64,000 nt of DNA from Sphingobacteriaceae bacterium (GTDB taxonomy: Bacteria > Bacteroidota > Bacteroidia > Sphingobacteriales > Sphingobacteriaceae), in contig CANHGR010000007.1 in NCBI GenBank assembly GCA_947460875.1, positions 57,785-121,784 on the forward strand. Direction: 5' to 3'. The notes under the pieces were generated by a model that was not told where the DNA came from, did no database searches, and saw only the letters and a program-made list of their open reading frames with translations. How positions within the stretch are numbered: the first letter of the stretch is position 1; the number at the start of each line of letters is the position of its first letter. The position numbers were made by a program, and so were the translations under genes. Below are positions 1-7,472 of the stretch, piece after piece.

Positions 1-124
1 CAACACGAGCGATCGCGCTGCTCTCTATTTGCGGTTCCTTAAGCTGAGCGTATGAGGATACAAAAACAAGTAAAAAAGCAGACGTGCTTATTACCCTAAA
101 GACATGTAATTTGAAAATGTGCAT
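1..124 (-). CDS. Secreted protein, N-terminal fragment (runs off the left edge)
   Basis: An ATG at 124 on the minus strand opens a frame that stays open to the window edge, 41 codons. The first 27 residues form a typical Bacteroidetes signal peptide: short basic start, hydrophobic core (TSAFLLVFVSS), then YAQ at the likely cleavage site. The mature part (LKEPQIESSAIARV) is too short to assign a family. It starts 24 nt after the decayed DUF4407 gene on the same strand, so the two may once have formed an operon. The product is exported to the periplasm or outer membrane; its function cannot be told from this fragment. Confidence 0.6.
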   Translation of the reverse strand, partial: MHIFKLHVFRVISTSAFLLVFVSSYAQLKEPQIESSAIARV

Positions 125-148
125 AAACAAATATATAAGTATTAAAAG

Positions 149-640
149 TTAAATTAATTGTCGGTTATTCATTTCAGCAATCGCTTTTGCTTGCTGATTC
201 CGGTTTCAATACGAGTATCCTGTACACCATCAATGATTGCGATATCATAATCCTAATTTAAAGAACCGTGAATGGCAGATTCATCAACATTTTGCAAAGC
301 TATATCGTAGGGTCCGGGACTGCTCGTTAATTTAACAAAAACAGGTAAAAATTGAAAAAGGATAAATAAAAAGCCGATGAACGACATTGCCAGATAGTTA
401 TCCAAATCCCTTGTTCCATCTTCCTTAAAGGATAGCTGACCCAGTGCCCAGTTTCTCTATGAGGAGTACCCTGTAAAACTTGTTCTTTGGTATACCGGCA
501 TTACTGATACTGGAAACTATAAAGCTATTCCTGTTAAAGACAGCCAGGGCCCAGATTATCCCAAGAATGACCGTAGCAGTTGTTCCGGCAAATACAAAAT
601 ACATAGCATAACCACCTAATAAACCAGTATCGTTAACTTA
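149..640 (-). pseudogene. DUF4407 membrane protein, decayed remnant
   Basis: Read on the minus strand, two separated stretches resemble the DUF4407 family of Bacteroidetes membrane proteins. The first (about 640-500) gives LLGGYAMYFVFAGTTATVI then a conserved IIWALAVFNRNSFIVSS block, and ends in another frame. The second (about 450-253) gives a membrane helix followed by PVFVKLTSSPGPYD, the family's C-terminal signature, ending at a TAG. A third frame carries a possible tail (NQQAKAIAEMNNRQLI, stop 149-151). The long coiled middle region is missing, there is no start codon, and at least two frame changes separate the pieces. The family is assigned from remembered motifs; no search was run. 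Confidence 0.7.
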
Positions 641-682
641 CAGCCTATAACTTACAACTCTTTCCTTTCAGCTTTATTCCGC

Positions 683-690
683 TATCTTTG
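683..690 (+). promoter_or_regulatory. Bacteroidetes -7 promoter box (TATCTTTG)
   Basis: TATCTTTG matches the TAnnTTTG -7 consensus of Bacteroidetes sigma-ABfr. It lies 20 nt before the ATG of the rhodanese gene, giving a short leader. No clear -33 TTTG is seen. Confidence 0.6.
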
Positions 691-709
691 TATTATAATC
701 ATACATAGC

Positions 710-1024
710 ATGAATGAGATTACAGTCCAGGAATTGAAGAAAATGATCGACAATAAGGAAGATTTTCAATTGGTCGATGTGCGCGAGTCTTTCGAATATG
801 AACTGTCAAACCTTGGCGGCGAGAATATTCCCTTAGCCGGCGTCGTACTCGAGTCTGATAAGATTTCTACAGAAAAGCCCGTAATTATACAATGCCGCAG
901 TGGGAAACGGAGTGCGATCGCAATTATGCAGTTGGAACCATTAGGTTTTGATAACTTATACAACCTCGAGGGGGGTATCCTGGCATGGGCTGAAGAGTTT
1001 GATCCGGGAATGCAAGTTTACTAA
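710..1024 (+). CDS. Rhodanese-like domain protein
   Basis: 104-residue single-domain rhodanese, a persulfide/sulfur carrier type protein predicted to be cytoplasmic because no signal peptide is present. The N-terminal half has the family's VDVRE motif (residues 22-26). The active-site loop CRSGKRS begins at Cys62, the expected persulfide-bearing cysteine. The C-terminal part has NLEGGILAW, the usual closing motif. The ATG at 710 follows a TATCTTTG box. A small membrane protein starts 1 nt after its stop and is probably co-transcribed. The sulfur donor and acceptor cannot be inferred. Confidence 0.93.
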   Translation: MNEITVQELKKMIDNKEDFQLVDVRESFEYELSNLGGENIPLAGVVLESDKISTEKPVIIQCRSGKRSAIAIMQLEPLGFDNLYNLEGGILAWAEEFDPGMQVY

Positions 1025-1025
1025 G

Positions 1026-1217
1026 ATGTTTTTAAAATTCGCACTTAGCTTATTTATTAATCTCGCCTTGATTATGCTGGTATTGAGCCTATTCTGGGCA
1101 TTTAACCGTCAATTTTATCCATTGATGATCGGGCTGCTATTTGCCTTTGCCCTGTTCATCTTTTTTAAGATCCGGCTAATGAAGAGTGTTAGAGAGCTTA
1201 CCAGAAAAGACAAATAA
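1026..1217 (+). CDS. Small membrane protein (63 aa)
   Basis: The ATG at 1026, 1 nt after the rhodanese stop, gives 63 residues with two hydrophobic segments (about residues 5-25 and 32-48), separated by a short FNRQFYP loop and followed by a basic tail (RELTRKDK). A longer version starting at 948 would overlap the rhodanese gene for 77 nt and adds no recognisable sequence, so I reject it. It resembles small uncharacterised proteins often found beside rhodaneses in Sphingobacteriaceae (possibly DUF6358), but I am not certain of the family. Its stop abuts the stop of the convergent dipeptide epimerase gene. Confidence 0.7.
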   Translation: MFLKFALSLFINLALIMLVLSLFWAFNRQFYPLMIGLLFAFALFIFFKIRLMKSVRELTRKDK

Positions 1218-2231
1218 CTATTTTTCTTTAAGCCCCAGGCCAGGATTCTCGGTTAAAACATACTTACCATCTTCAAAATCAGGATCTTTATAAGGATTGT
1301 TACTCACCAGAAATGGTCCGTCAAGATCGGCCCAATCGCATAAAGGCGCCATTGCGACACCGGCAAGAGTAGCGATACTGGTTTCACTCATACAGCCTAT
1401 AAGAACCTTTAGGTTGAGGTCGCGTGCTTTTTTGATCATCTTGTGTCCTTCGTGCATTCCCGCACTTTTCATGAGCTTTAGATTAATCCCACTATAAACA
1501 CCAACAGCTTTATTCACGTCGGACAAACGTTGCACGGCTTCATCGCCAATAATCGGCAGCGGACTGCGCTCAGTTAGCCAGGCGTTTGAATCAGGATCCT
1601 TTGCAGCCATAGGCTGTTCTACCAGCTCTACACCCTGATCAGCAAGCCAGTGAATCATATTCAGGGCAGCATGTCTGTTACTCCATCCCTGGTTTGCATC
1701 AACATAAATCGGTTTGTCACTCACAGAGCGAATAATATTAATTATCTCCCTGTCATTTTCCGATCCCAGCTTAACCTTTAAAATCTTGCATAAAGCACCT
1801 GCGTGAACTTTTTTAATGATCACATCTGCAGTATCAATTCCTATTGTGTAAGACGTTGGGGGCATTTTGGCCAAATCTGAGTGAAAGTACTGATAACAGG
1901 GCCTGTTTTCAATCTTACCCTGAAGATCATGTAGCGCGATGTCAATCGCTGCTTTTATATTCGGGTTACCAGCAGCCTTGCTATCCAGATATGCTAAAAT
2001 CTCATCAAAATCAAAAGGAAATTTTAACCACGAGAGATCGATCAGTTTCATAAAACTTGATGCGGTTTCATGATTTTCACCCATGTAGGGAACCATCGAC
2101 GCTTCACCCAAACCCGTATATCCATTTAATGTTAGCTTTATGAACATCATTGGTGTACTTCGGCGTGAAAATCCGGATATGGTAAACGTGTGTTTTAGCT
2201 CTAATCTGTACGGACTGAATTCAACCTTCAT
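1218..2231 (-). CDS. Dipeptide epimerase (L-Ala-D/L-Glu epimerase type)
   Basis: 337-residue enolase-superfamily enzyme of the muconate lactonizing subgroup. It should epimerise the second residue of dipeptides such as L-Ala-D-Glu during reuse of cell-wall peptides, in the cytoplasm. Expected catalytic features are all visible: KVK with Lys152 and Lys154, metal ligands Asp178 (VDANQGW), Glu205 (EQP) and Asp230 (GDEA), the second-side acid/base Lys252 (INLKLMK), and the substrate-reading DLDGP at 302-306. Length is normal. The exact dipeptide specificity cannot be told from sequence. It faces a lipoprotein pseudogene across a 47-nt divergent gap. Confidence 0.92.
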   Translation of the reverse strand: MKVEFSPYRLELKHTFTISGFSRRSTPMMFIKLTLNGYTGLGEASMVPYMGENHETASSFMKLIDLSWLKFPFDFDEILAYLDSKAAGNPNIKAAIDIALHDLQGKIENRPCYQYFHSDLAKMPPTSYTIGIDTADVIIKKVHAGALCKILKVKLGSENDREIINIIRSVSDKPIYVDANQGWSNRHAALNMIHWLADQGVELVEQPMAAKDPDSNAWLTERSPLPIIGDEAVQRLSDVNKAVGVYSGINLKLMKSAGMHEGHKMIKKARDLNLKVLIGCMSETSIATLAGVAMAPLCDWADLDGPFLVSNNPYKDPDFEDGKYVLTENPGLGLKEK

Positions 2232-2278
2232 ATCGAAACTATTATAAGCAAAAGACCCTTCTATATTAGATAATCAAT

Positions 2279-2996
2279 ATGAAACTGACTATATCTAAAT
2301 TAATATTGTATCTGATACTGCCTCTAACTGCTCTTTTGACTCAATGTGGCAGTACAAAAAGTATCCGCAGCCACACTCCAAAGGTACCCATTGCAATTCT
2401 TATAAGTACGGATAATAGTCCCGACATTTTCGGACTGAACGACGAATATTATACCTACCACATTGTGGACGTACTGGATAACTTCCCTGAGTACGATCTT
2501 GTATTAGTTAATTACGATGAAAATCCGGAAGTCGTATGTAATCTATCCATCAATACTTTTAATATCTGGCCGAAAGATGAACGGGTTTATAGACGTAGCT
2601 TTAGCAAAAATATACAATCTGGAGTTAATGCAGCCGGCCAGCCGGTTTATCAGGCTATTTCTGCGATTGCCGAGATCGTTCAAATCACCTACGATCTAAT
2701 GTCAGATTTGCAACCAAACTAAGCATGACCGGGGCGGCAACTCCAAAAGTCTATCAACAAATTTTCAGTCCGTCATATACCTGGAAAAATACTTTTTTGA
2801 GAACTATTCAGGGGGATAGCAGGGCCATAGACTCGTCCATTTTTCTGGCAGTATGATGGATGGGATCGAGCCTACACCTAGTGATCTCTTACTGTATTTA
2901 ACGCGCAAAGAGATGTCGGACAGGATAGCCAACGAAATTCGAGCGTATTATCAGAAAGAAAAAAATCGACTCATTCTTAGTAAATTGCCGACATGA
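2279..2996 (+). pseudogene. Lipoprotein gene with two frameshifts
   Basis: The first frame starts at ATG 2279 and encodes a lipoprotein signal peptide ending at Cys23 (LLTQC), then about 120 residues before an early stop at 2722. Coding-like sequence continues in a second frame from about 2692 (TKLSMTGAATPKVYQQIF) and in a third from about 2844 (DGIEPTPSDLLLYLTRKEMS), ending at TGA 2994-2996. Joined, these give a protein of roughly 238 residues. The final stop overlaps the next gene's ATG as ATGA, the arrangement expected of an intact coupled operon, so the frameshifts look recent, or are sequencing errors. Family unknown. Confidence 0.72.
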
Positions 2997-3970
2997 TAAT
3001 TCCGGCGTATAAGCCCTTTGATCGCTTTACATTTGATGACCGTACTTGCTTCCTTAGCGGTAATCCAACATCTCCCTTACACAAATTACCTGTTTTTCCA
3101 GAATGGATCACTGATACCTATGGGCTAGCAGATAAGCCGTTTAAATTACTTGATGAGACTATTGTAGTTTACAGTGACATAGAAGTAATTTACTCACAAG
3201 ACATTATCAAGCAACTTTACACCCTCGAAAAAAAAATAAAGACAGCATTTACAGCCGGATACGAGCAAGTGAAGGGCTTAGAGCAGATTGAGTTGTTTCA
3301 ATGGATCTCCAAGCTTGTTTATGGCTTAATCTATCATGAGATCCGAACCGGGTTAAATAACAAAGCCCTTAACGGGGATGGGATGGATTTTTCACAATCG
3401 CTTGTACACAAACTAAGTAACCTTCACTTGATGCTTCAATCGGTTATTAGGAATGTTGTTTTCGAAGGAGTTTCGCCATGGACAATTCTGATTTTTCCGG
3501 TAAATAATCCGCCCTCAACGTTCAGCTACCGCGATGAGGTCAATACGCTGACTTTTTCCTTAAAAATGCAGGACTTCGGCATCATTGCCTGCCTCCAGGA
3601 CAATAACGCCAACGAACATTACCACAAAGATATACTTGCGAAAGTCGGTGATAAACAATTGCATCCGATACAGTTCGAAGAACTATGCGGAAGATTTTTT
3701 TATTCAGCCTATTTGTTAAATAGACTGCCTCAATACACGGTTCTTCCGCTTGAAGACGCTATATATATAGAATCGATGCCGCTGGGTGGCATGAATAGCA
3801 AGCCACTCTTTGACGCCTGGCAAAATAAAACCTATGCACAGGTGCTTGAAAATTTTTGGAAAGAGTGGGGCTACACGCGTCTTGAAATTAACAAAGATCC
3901 GGAAAAGCCGATGAGCTTTATATCTGATCATGCTGGTAATTTTATATCGGCAGAAAGTATAATTCTTTAA
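2993..3970 (+). CDS. Conserved hypothetical protein (325 aa)
   Basis: Soluble 325-residue protein with no signal peptide or membrane segment. I do not recognise a characterised family. The N-terminus has a TCFLSGN stretch reminiscent of small zinc-binding entry motifs, but only one cysteine is there. The middle is helical and contains a YGLIYHEIR segment; the C-terminal third ends with ISDHAGNF. It overlaps the final frame of the upstream lipoprotein pseudogene by ATGA, so the two were translationally coupled and perhaps worked together. Its 3' end overlaps the stop of the convergent rhomboid gene by 4 nt. The frame is intact although its partner is broken. Confidence 0.8.
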   Translation: MIIPAYKPFDRFTFDDRTCFLSGNPTSPLHKLPVFPEWITDTYGLADKPFKLLDETIVVYSDIEVIYSQDIIKQLYTLEKKIKTAFTAGYEQVKGLEQIELFQWISKLVYGLIYHEIRTGLNNKALNGDGMDFSQSLVHKLSNLHLMLQSVIRNVVFEGVSPWTILIFPVNNPPSTFSYRDEVNTLTFSLKMQDFGIIACLQDNNANEHYHKDILAKVGDKQLHPIQFEELCGRFFYSAYLLNRLPQYTVLPLEDAIYIESMPLGGMNSKPLFDAWQNKTYAQVLENFWKEWGYTRLEINKDPEKPMSFISDHAGNFISAESIIL

Positions 3971-4584
3971 AATCCGCCAAGTAACTGTCCTATAAAATGG
4001 TTGATTACCTGCGGATAAAAAATAATCGTAATAATCATTCCAGATATTGCCCCATAAAAATGTGCATCGTGATTAATGTTGCTGCCTGATTGATTTGACG
4101 CATATACACTGTAAGCAAGATAAAGTCCCCCAAATATTACAGCAGGAATAGGAATCGGTAATGGGAATATCATCATCTTGGTTAACGGCGAGAACAAGAT
4201 GAAGCTGAAAATGACCGCAGCTATCGCGCCCGAGGCGCCTAAACTATTATACCAAAAATGTTCTTTATGCTTTAAAATAGTTGGCAGATCACTTAAAGCA
4301 AGACTTGCTAAATATAGTAGTGCAAATTGCCAGTGGCCAATTATGCCCTCTAGGGTAAAAGCAAAAAAGAAATAAGACATCATGTTAAAAAACAAATGCC
4401 CCCAATCTTTATGAATTAATCCACTGGTTATCAGAGTATATACACGTTCGCCGCGACTAACACTGTACGGATGCAGCATAAACTTTCCGTAGATTTCCGG
4501 ATTGGAAAAAGCATATAAGCTGGTTATTATTGTAAAAATTAAAATGATGGTTGCTACGGGGGTCTCTGTAATGTACTGTTCCAT
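3967..4584 (-). CDS. Rhomboid family intramembrane serine protease
   Basis: 205-residue polytopic membrane protein with about six hydrophobic segments. It has the complete rhomboid signature: His63-x3-Asn67 (HLFFN) in the second transmembrane region, the catalytic serine in GASG (Ser119), and the catalytic histidine in the last part (DAHFYG, His175). It should cleave transmembrane substrates inside the cytoplasmic membrane; the substrate is unknown. A TATATTTG box lies 15 nt before its ATG on the minus strand. It shares a short divergent promoter region with peptidase T. Confidence 0.94.
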   Translation of the reverse strand: MEQYITETPVATIILIFTIITSLYAFSNPEIYGKFMLHPYSVSRGERVYTLITSGLIHKDWGHLFFNMMSYFFFAFTLEGIIGHWQFALLYLASLALSDLPTILKHKEHFWYNSLGASGAIAAVIFSFILFSPLTKMMIFPLPIPIPAVIFGGLYLAYSVYASNQSGSNINHDAHFYGAISGMIITIIFYPQVINHFIGQLLGGF

Positions 4585-4598
4585 TGTATTATTTGCTG

Positions 4599-4606
4599 CA
4601 AATATA
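4599..4606 (-). promoter_or_regulatory. -7 promoter box for the rhomboid gene
   Basis: On the minus strand this reads TATATTTG, a match to TAnnTTTG, 15 nt upstream of the rhomboid ATG at 4584. Confidence 0.5.
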
Positions 4607-4654
4607 AGTATAAGGGCCGCTCAATTTAATGATACGAACGTGAATCCATCTGAA

Positions 4655-4662
4655 TACTTTTG
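4655..4662 (+). promoter_or_regulatory. -7 promoter box for pepT
   Basis: TACTTTTG matches TAnnTTTG and ends 17 nt before the pepT ATG at 4680. It lies only 49 bp from the divergent rhomboid box. Confidence 0.5.
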
Positions 4663-4679
4663 CCATTCAAATCTAAACT

Positions 4680-5936
4680 ATGCTTCACAATTATAAATTT
4701 AGCGTTCTCGATCGCTTTCTACGGTATGTTGCCGTCGATACACAGTCTGACTCGAATTCAGAAACATCGCCTTCAACTAAAAAACAAATCGACCTTGGAA
4801 AATTATTAGCTAATGAGCTTAAATCTCTCGGCCTGACTGCAGAGCTTGACCAATACGGCTATGTCTATGCTTCTGTACCTTCAAATTCTGAAGCGCAGAT
4901 TCCTGTGATTTGCTTCTGTTCGCATATGGATACTTCACCAGATTGTAGCGGATCCAATGTAAAACCCATTATTCATAGAAACTATCAAGGGGCAGATATA
5001 ATTTTACCTGATGATACATCGCAGATCATCCGCCTAAACGAACATTCTGATCTGAAAGATCAGATAGGCAATGATATTGTTACTGCTAGTGGGACAACCT
5101 TGCTCGGAGCGGATAATAAAGCCGGAATTGCGGAGATTATGGATGCAGTGGCATTTTTAACTTCACATCCTGAAATTAAACATGGTGAACTTAGGATTCT
5201 TTTTACTCCAGATGAAGAAATTGGGAGGGGGGTCGATAAGATCGATCTACAAAAACTTGGCGCTGACTATTGTTATACCGTTGATGGTGAAACTCGCGGC
5301 TCAATAGAAAATGAGACTTTTTCTGCCGATGAGGCAGTAGTAACCATCCATGGACGTAGCACCCACCCCGGGTTTGCAAAAAACAAGATGGAAAGTGCGA
5401 TTAAAATTGCCGCTGATATTATCTCATTACTGCCAAAAAACAAACTTTCACCTGAAAGTACCGATGGAAGAGAGGGCTTTGTTCATCCCGTAGCCATCCA
5501 AGGTTCTGTAGAAAAAGCAACGTTAGAATTTATCATCCGTGATTTTGATGAGCATCAGTTGAAAGATCATAGTCTGTTCCTGCAAAGCCTAATCAATACT
5601 GTTTTAAGAAACTACCCAGGCTCTTCCGCAGATATCAAAATCAATGAGCAATACCGAAATATGAAAATAGTTTTAGATGCTCATCCGCGAGTGATCGAAT
5701 TCGGAATGAGAGCAATTGAAAGAGCCGGTTTAGCACCAAAACTGCAAAGTATCCGAGGAGGTACCGATGGATCAAGATTATCTTTTATAGGGTTGCCAAG
5801 TCCAAATATATTTGCCGGAGAACATGCCTTTCATAGCAAAAAAGAGTGGATATCCGTTCAAGACATGCAGAAGTCCGTAGAAACAATTGTAAATATTGCG
5901 GTGATATGGGAAGAAGAATTTAAACGGCCACTTTAG
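4680..5936 (+). CDS. pepT: Peptidase T (tripeptide aminopeptidase)
   Basis: 418-residue M20B zinc aminopeptidase that removes the N-terminal residue of tripeptides in the cytoplasm. The two-zinc site is complete: His82 and Asp84 (SHMDTSP), bridging Asp145 (GADNKAG), general base Glu179 followed by Glu180 (PDEEIG), and Asp202 (VDGE). The lid-domain RGGTDGS motif and the closing HAFHSKKEW motif are present. Length equals the usual 405-420. Its 3' end overlaps the degraded kinase on the opposite strand by 4 nt. Confidence 0.96.
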   Translation: MLHNYKFSVLDRFLRYVAVDTQSDSNSETSPSTKKQIDLGKLLANELKSLGLTAELDQYGYVYASVPSNSEAQIPVICFCSHMDTSPDCSGSNVKPIIHRNYQGADIILPDDTSQIIRLNEHSDLKDQIGNDIVTASGTTLLGADNKAGIAEIMDAVAFLTSHPEIKHGELRILFTPDEEIGRGVDKIDLQKLGADYCYTVDGETRGSIENETFSADEAVVTIHGRSTHPGFAKNKMESAIKIAADIISLLPKNKLSPESTDGREGFVHPVAIQGSVEKATLEFIIRDFDEHQLKDHSLFLQSLINTVLRNYPGSSADIKINEQYRNMKIVLDAHPRVIEFGMRAIERAGLAPKLQSIRGGTDGSRLSFIGLPSPNIFAGEHAFHSKKEWISVQDMQKSVETIVNIAVIWEEEFKRPL

Positions 5937-6645
5937 AAACCAGGTTTTGAATTTTTTCCAAATAATAAAATAAAGTGGAAGTGAGAACCATGATTGGGTT
6001 TACTATTAACAAATACTTTTCCGTTCTGCCTTCCCACAAGCCTTTTTAGGATGCTTAAACCGAGTCTAGAGCTACTAACTTTACAGACCGTCTCGGTGGC
6101 AGAATACTCAAAACTTTCAAATATCCCCTCCTGCTTGTCGAGCGGCATTCCGATTCCAGTATTTTTTATACTGAAATCTAAAACTATTCGCTCATCATCC
6201 TGTTCTAACCACCCAACCGAAATCGCAACTTCACCGCTTTCTGTAAATTTTACGGGATTAGAAACAAGATTCATCAATATCTGATTTAGGCGCACGGAAT
6301 CACCGGTAATATCTTCCGGCACCCGTTCATCTATCTGGGTAGCTTAGTTTAATATTTTTAGACTCTGACTTCGGTTTCTCGCAGTTCAAGTATATTTTGC
6401 TCTATCGTATTAGCCATCTGTTTAAAAGAACTAGCTAAAAAATCAATTTCATCAGTTGACTCTACTTTGACCCGAGTAGCTAAATAGCCCTTCTTGATTT
6501 GCTTAGCTACCTAGATAATGTCTTTTAAGTCCCATTGGGGATTGATGGGAGAATTTTTACTCAAATTGTGTAAACAGATTATTTCGCTTGCTGTACTTTT
6601 AACTATTTTTGAACCAACATCAAGGTTACAGAGCCGAATTATTAA
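5933..6645 (-). pseudogene. Sensor histidine kinase, decayed remnant
   Basis: On the minus strand, about 6645-6340 encodes part of a sensor: a coding-like stretch with one in-frame TAG, then a HAMP-like segment (AKQIKKGYLATRVKVES, then DEIDFLASSFKQMANTI). After two more stops near 6330-6350 the frame resumes with a kinase ATPase domain: N-box LNQILMNLVSNPVKF, then IKNTGIGMP (NTG replaces the usual D-x-G), and a damaged G2 region (SSRLGLSIL where GxGLGLSI is expected). The HisKA domain with the phosphorylated histidine is missing. The gene is dead as a kinase. The part from 5933 to 6322 still forms an open frame of 129 codons. Confidence 0.8.
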
Positions 6646-6674
6646 CTTGCAAAAAATTAAAAATTAAATAAGAA

Positions 6675-7085
6675 ATGAAAAGGATAGCAACAGCCGTATG
6701 GACTGGCTCAGGAAAAGATGGTAAAGGCCATCTTACTTCACAAAGTGGTATATTAAACAAAACCCAGTACTCGTATCATTCGCGGTTCGAAGAGGGCCCG
6801 GGCACTAACCCCGAAGAATTAATTGCAGCTGCGCATGCAGGCTGTTTTAATATGAAGTTAAGCTTTGTGCTTGGCAACTCAGGTTTTACCCCCGAGTCTC
6901 TTGAAACTACTTGCACGATTACCCTCGGTGACGGAGTAATTACAAGTTCTGAGCTAGTACTAAAAGCCAATGTACCGGGTATAAGCAAAGAAGTGTTTGA
7001 AAAATCGATCGAAGATGCAAAGGCTAATTGCCCGATCTCAAGACTATACAATACAACAATCACGCTGGACGCTAGTCTTGCTTAG
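6675..7085 (+). CDS. OsmC family peroxiredoxin
   Basis: 136-residue OsmC/Ohr-type thiol peroxidase that should reduce organic hydroperoxides in the cytoplasm. The two catalytic cysteines are in place: Cys57 (AAAHAGCFNM) and Cys119 (ANCPISRLY), with the conserved Glu/Arg surroundings (GPGTNPEELIAAA). Length and order match E. coli OsmC more than Ohr. The ATG at 6675 is preceded by AT-rich sequence without a clear Shine-Dalgarno. It is a single-gene unit, followed 5 nt after the stop by a strong intrinsic terminator. Confidence 0.94.
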   Translation: MKRIATAVWTGSGKDGKGHLTSQSGILNKTQYSYHSRFEEGPGTNPEELIAAAHAGCFNMKLSFVLGNSGFTPESLETTCTITLGDGVITSSELVLKANVPGISKEVFEKSIEDAKANCPISRLYNTTITLDASLA

Positions 7086-7090
7086 TTAAT

Positions 7091-7130
7091 GATATGCGGG
7101 ATTATAATAAACTGGTCCCGCATATCTTTT
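7091..7130 (+). terminator. Intrinsic terminator of the OsmC gene
   Basis: A perfect 11-bp stem (GATATGCGGGA, 7091-7101, with TCCCGCATATC, 7116-7126) closes a 14-nt loop and is followed by TTTT. It begins 5 nt after the OsmC stop. Confidence 0.85.
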
Positions 7131-7340
7131 ACGACTACCAACCTATAAACTTTCTAAAAGCCGTAAATCCGCGTGCTAATCTGTTAGTGTCGGCAAATTC
7201 TCCCGCGCCGTTAAAACAGAGAGTCTTACATTAAAACAGTGTAACTTCTATAACAACCGTTTAGTTTATCTATACTTTCCGGGCTTTTAAGGGAACATAA
7301 TATTATAAAAACAACATCAACTACGACATTAGCAAAAACA

Positions 7341-7375
7341 AGAAAGACCTAACTATCTAGTAATTAAGTCTTTCT
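7341..7375 (-). terminator. Intrinsic terminator behind tRNA-Arg
   Basis: An 8-bp stem (AGAAAGAC with GTCTTTCT, 7341-7348 and 7368-7375), extendable past a mismatch, lies just downstream of the tRNA on the minus strand. It is followed there by TTGTTTTTG, a T-rich run. It probably ends the metG-tRNA transcript. Confidence 0.6.
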
Positions 7376-7387
7376 ACGCACTATTTG

Positions 7388-7459
7388 TAGCCCCGACGGG
7401 AATCGAACCCATATCTAGAGTTTAGGAAACGCCTATTCTATCCGTTGAACTACAGGGCC
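7388..7459 (-). tRNA. tRNA-Arg (anticodon CCU)
   Basis: A 72-nt cloverleaf on the minus strand: acceptor GGCCCTG with CGGGGCT plus discriminator A, D-arm GTTC/GAAT, a seven-base anticodon loop TTCCTAA giving anticodon CCU (decodes AGG), and T-arm GGGTTCGATTCCC. The 3' CCA is not encoded, as usual in the phylum. The anticodon stem GGCGT/ACTCT has a C29-U41 mismatch and one G-U pair, which is odd for a functional tRNA. It begins 13 nt after the metG stop on the same strand. Confidence 0.93.
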
Positions 7460-7472
7460 AAGAACTATCTAT

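Noticed and set aside
948..1025. N-terminal extension of the small membrane protein
   Set aside because: It would overlap the rhodanese gene by 77 nt and carries no recognisable sequence; the ATG at 1026 fits better.
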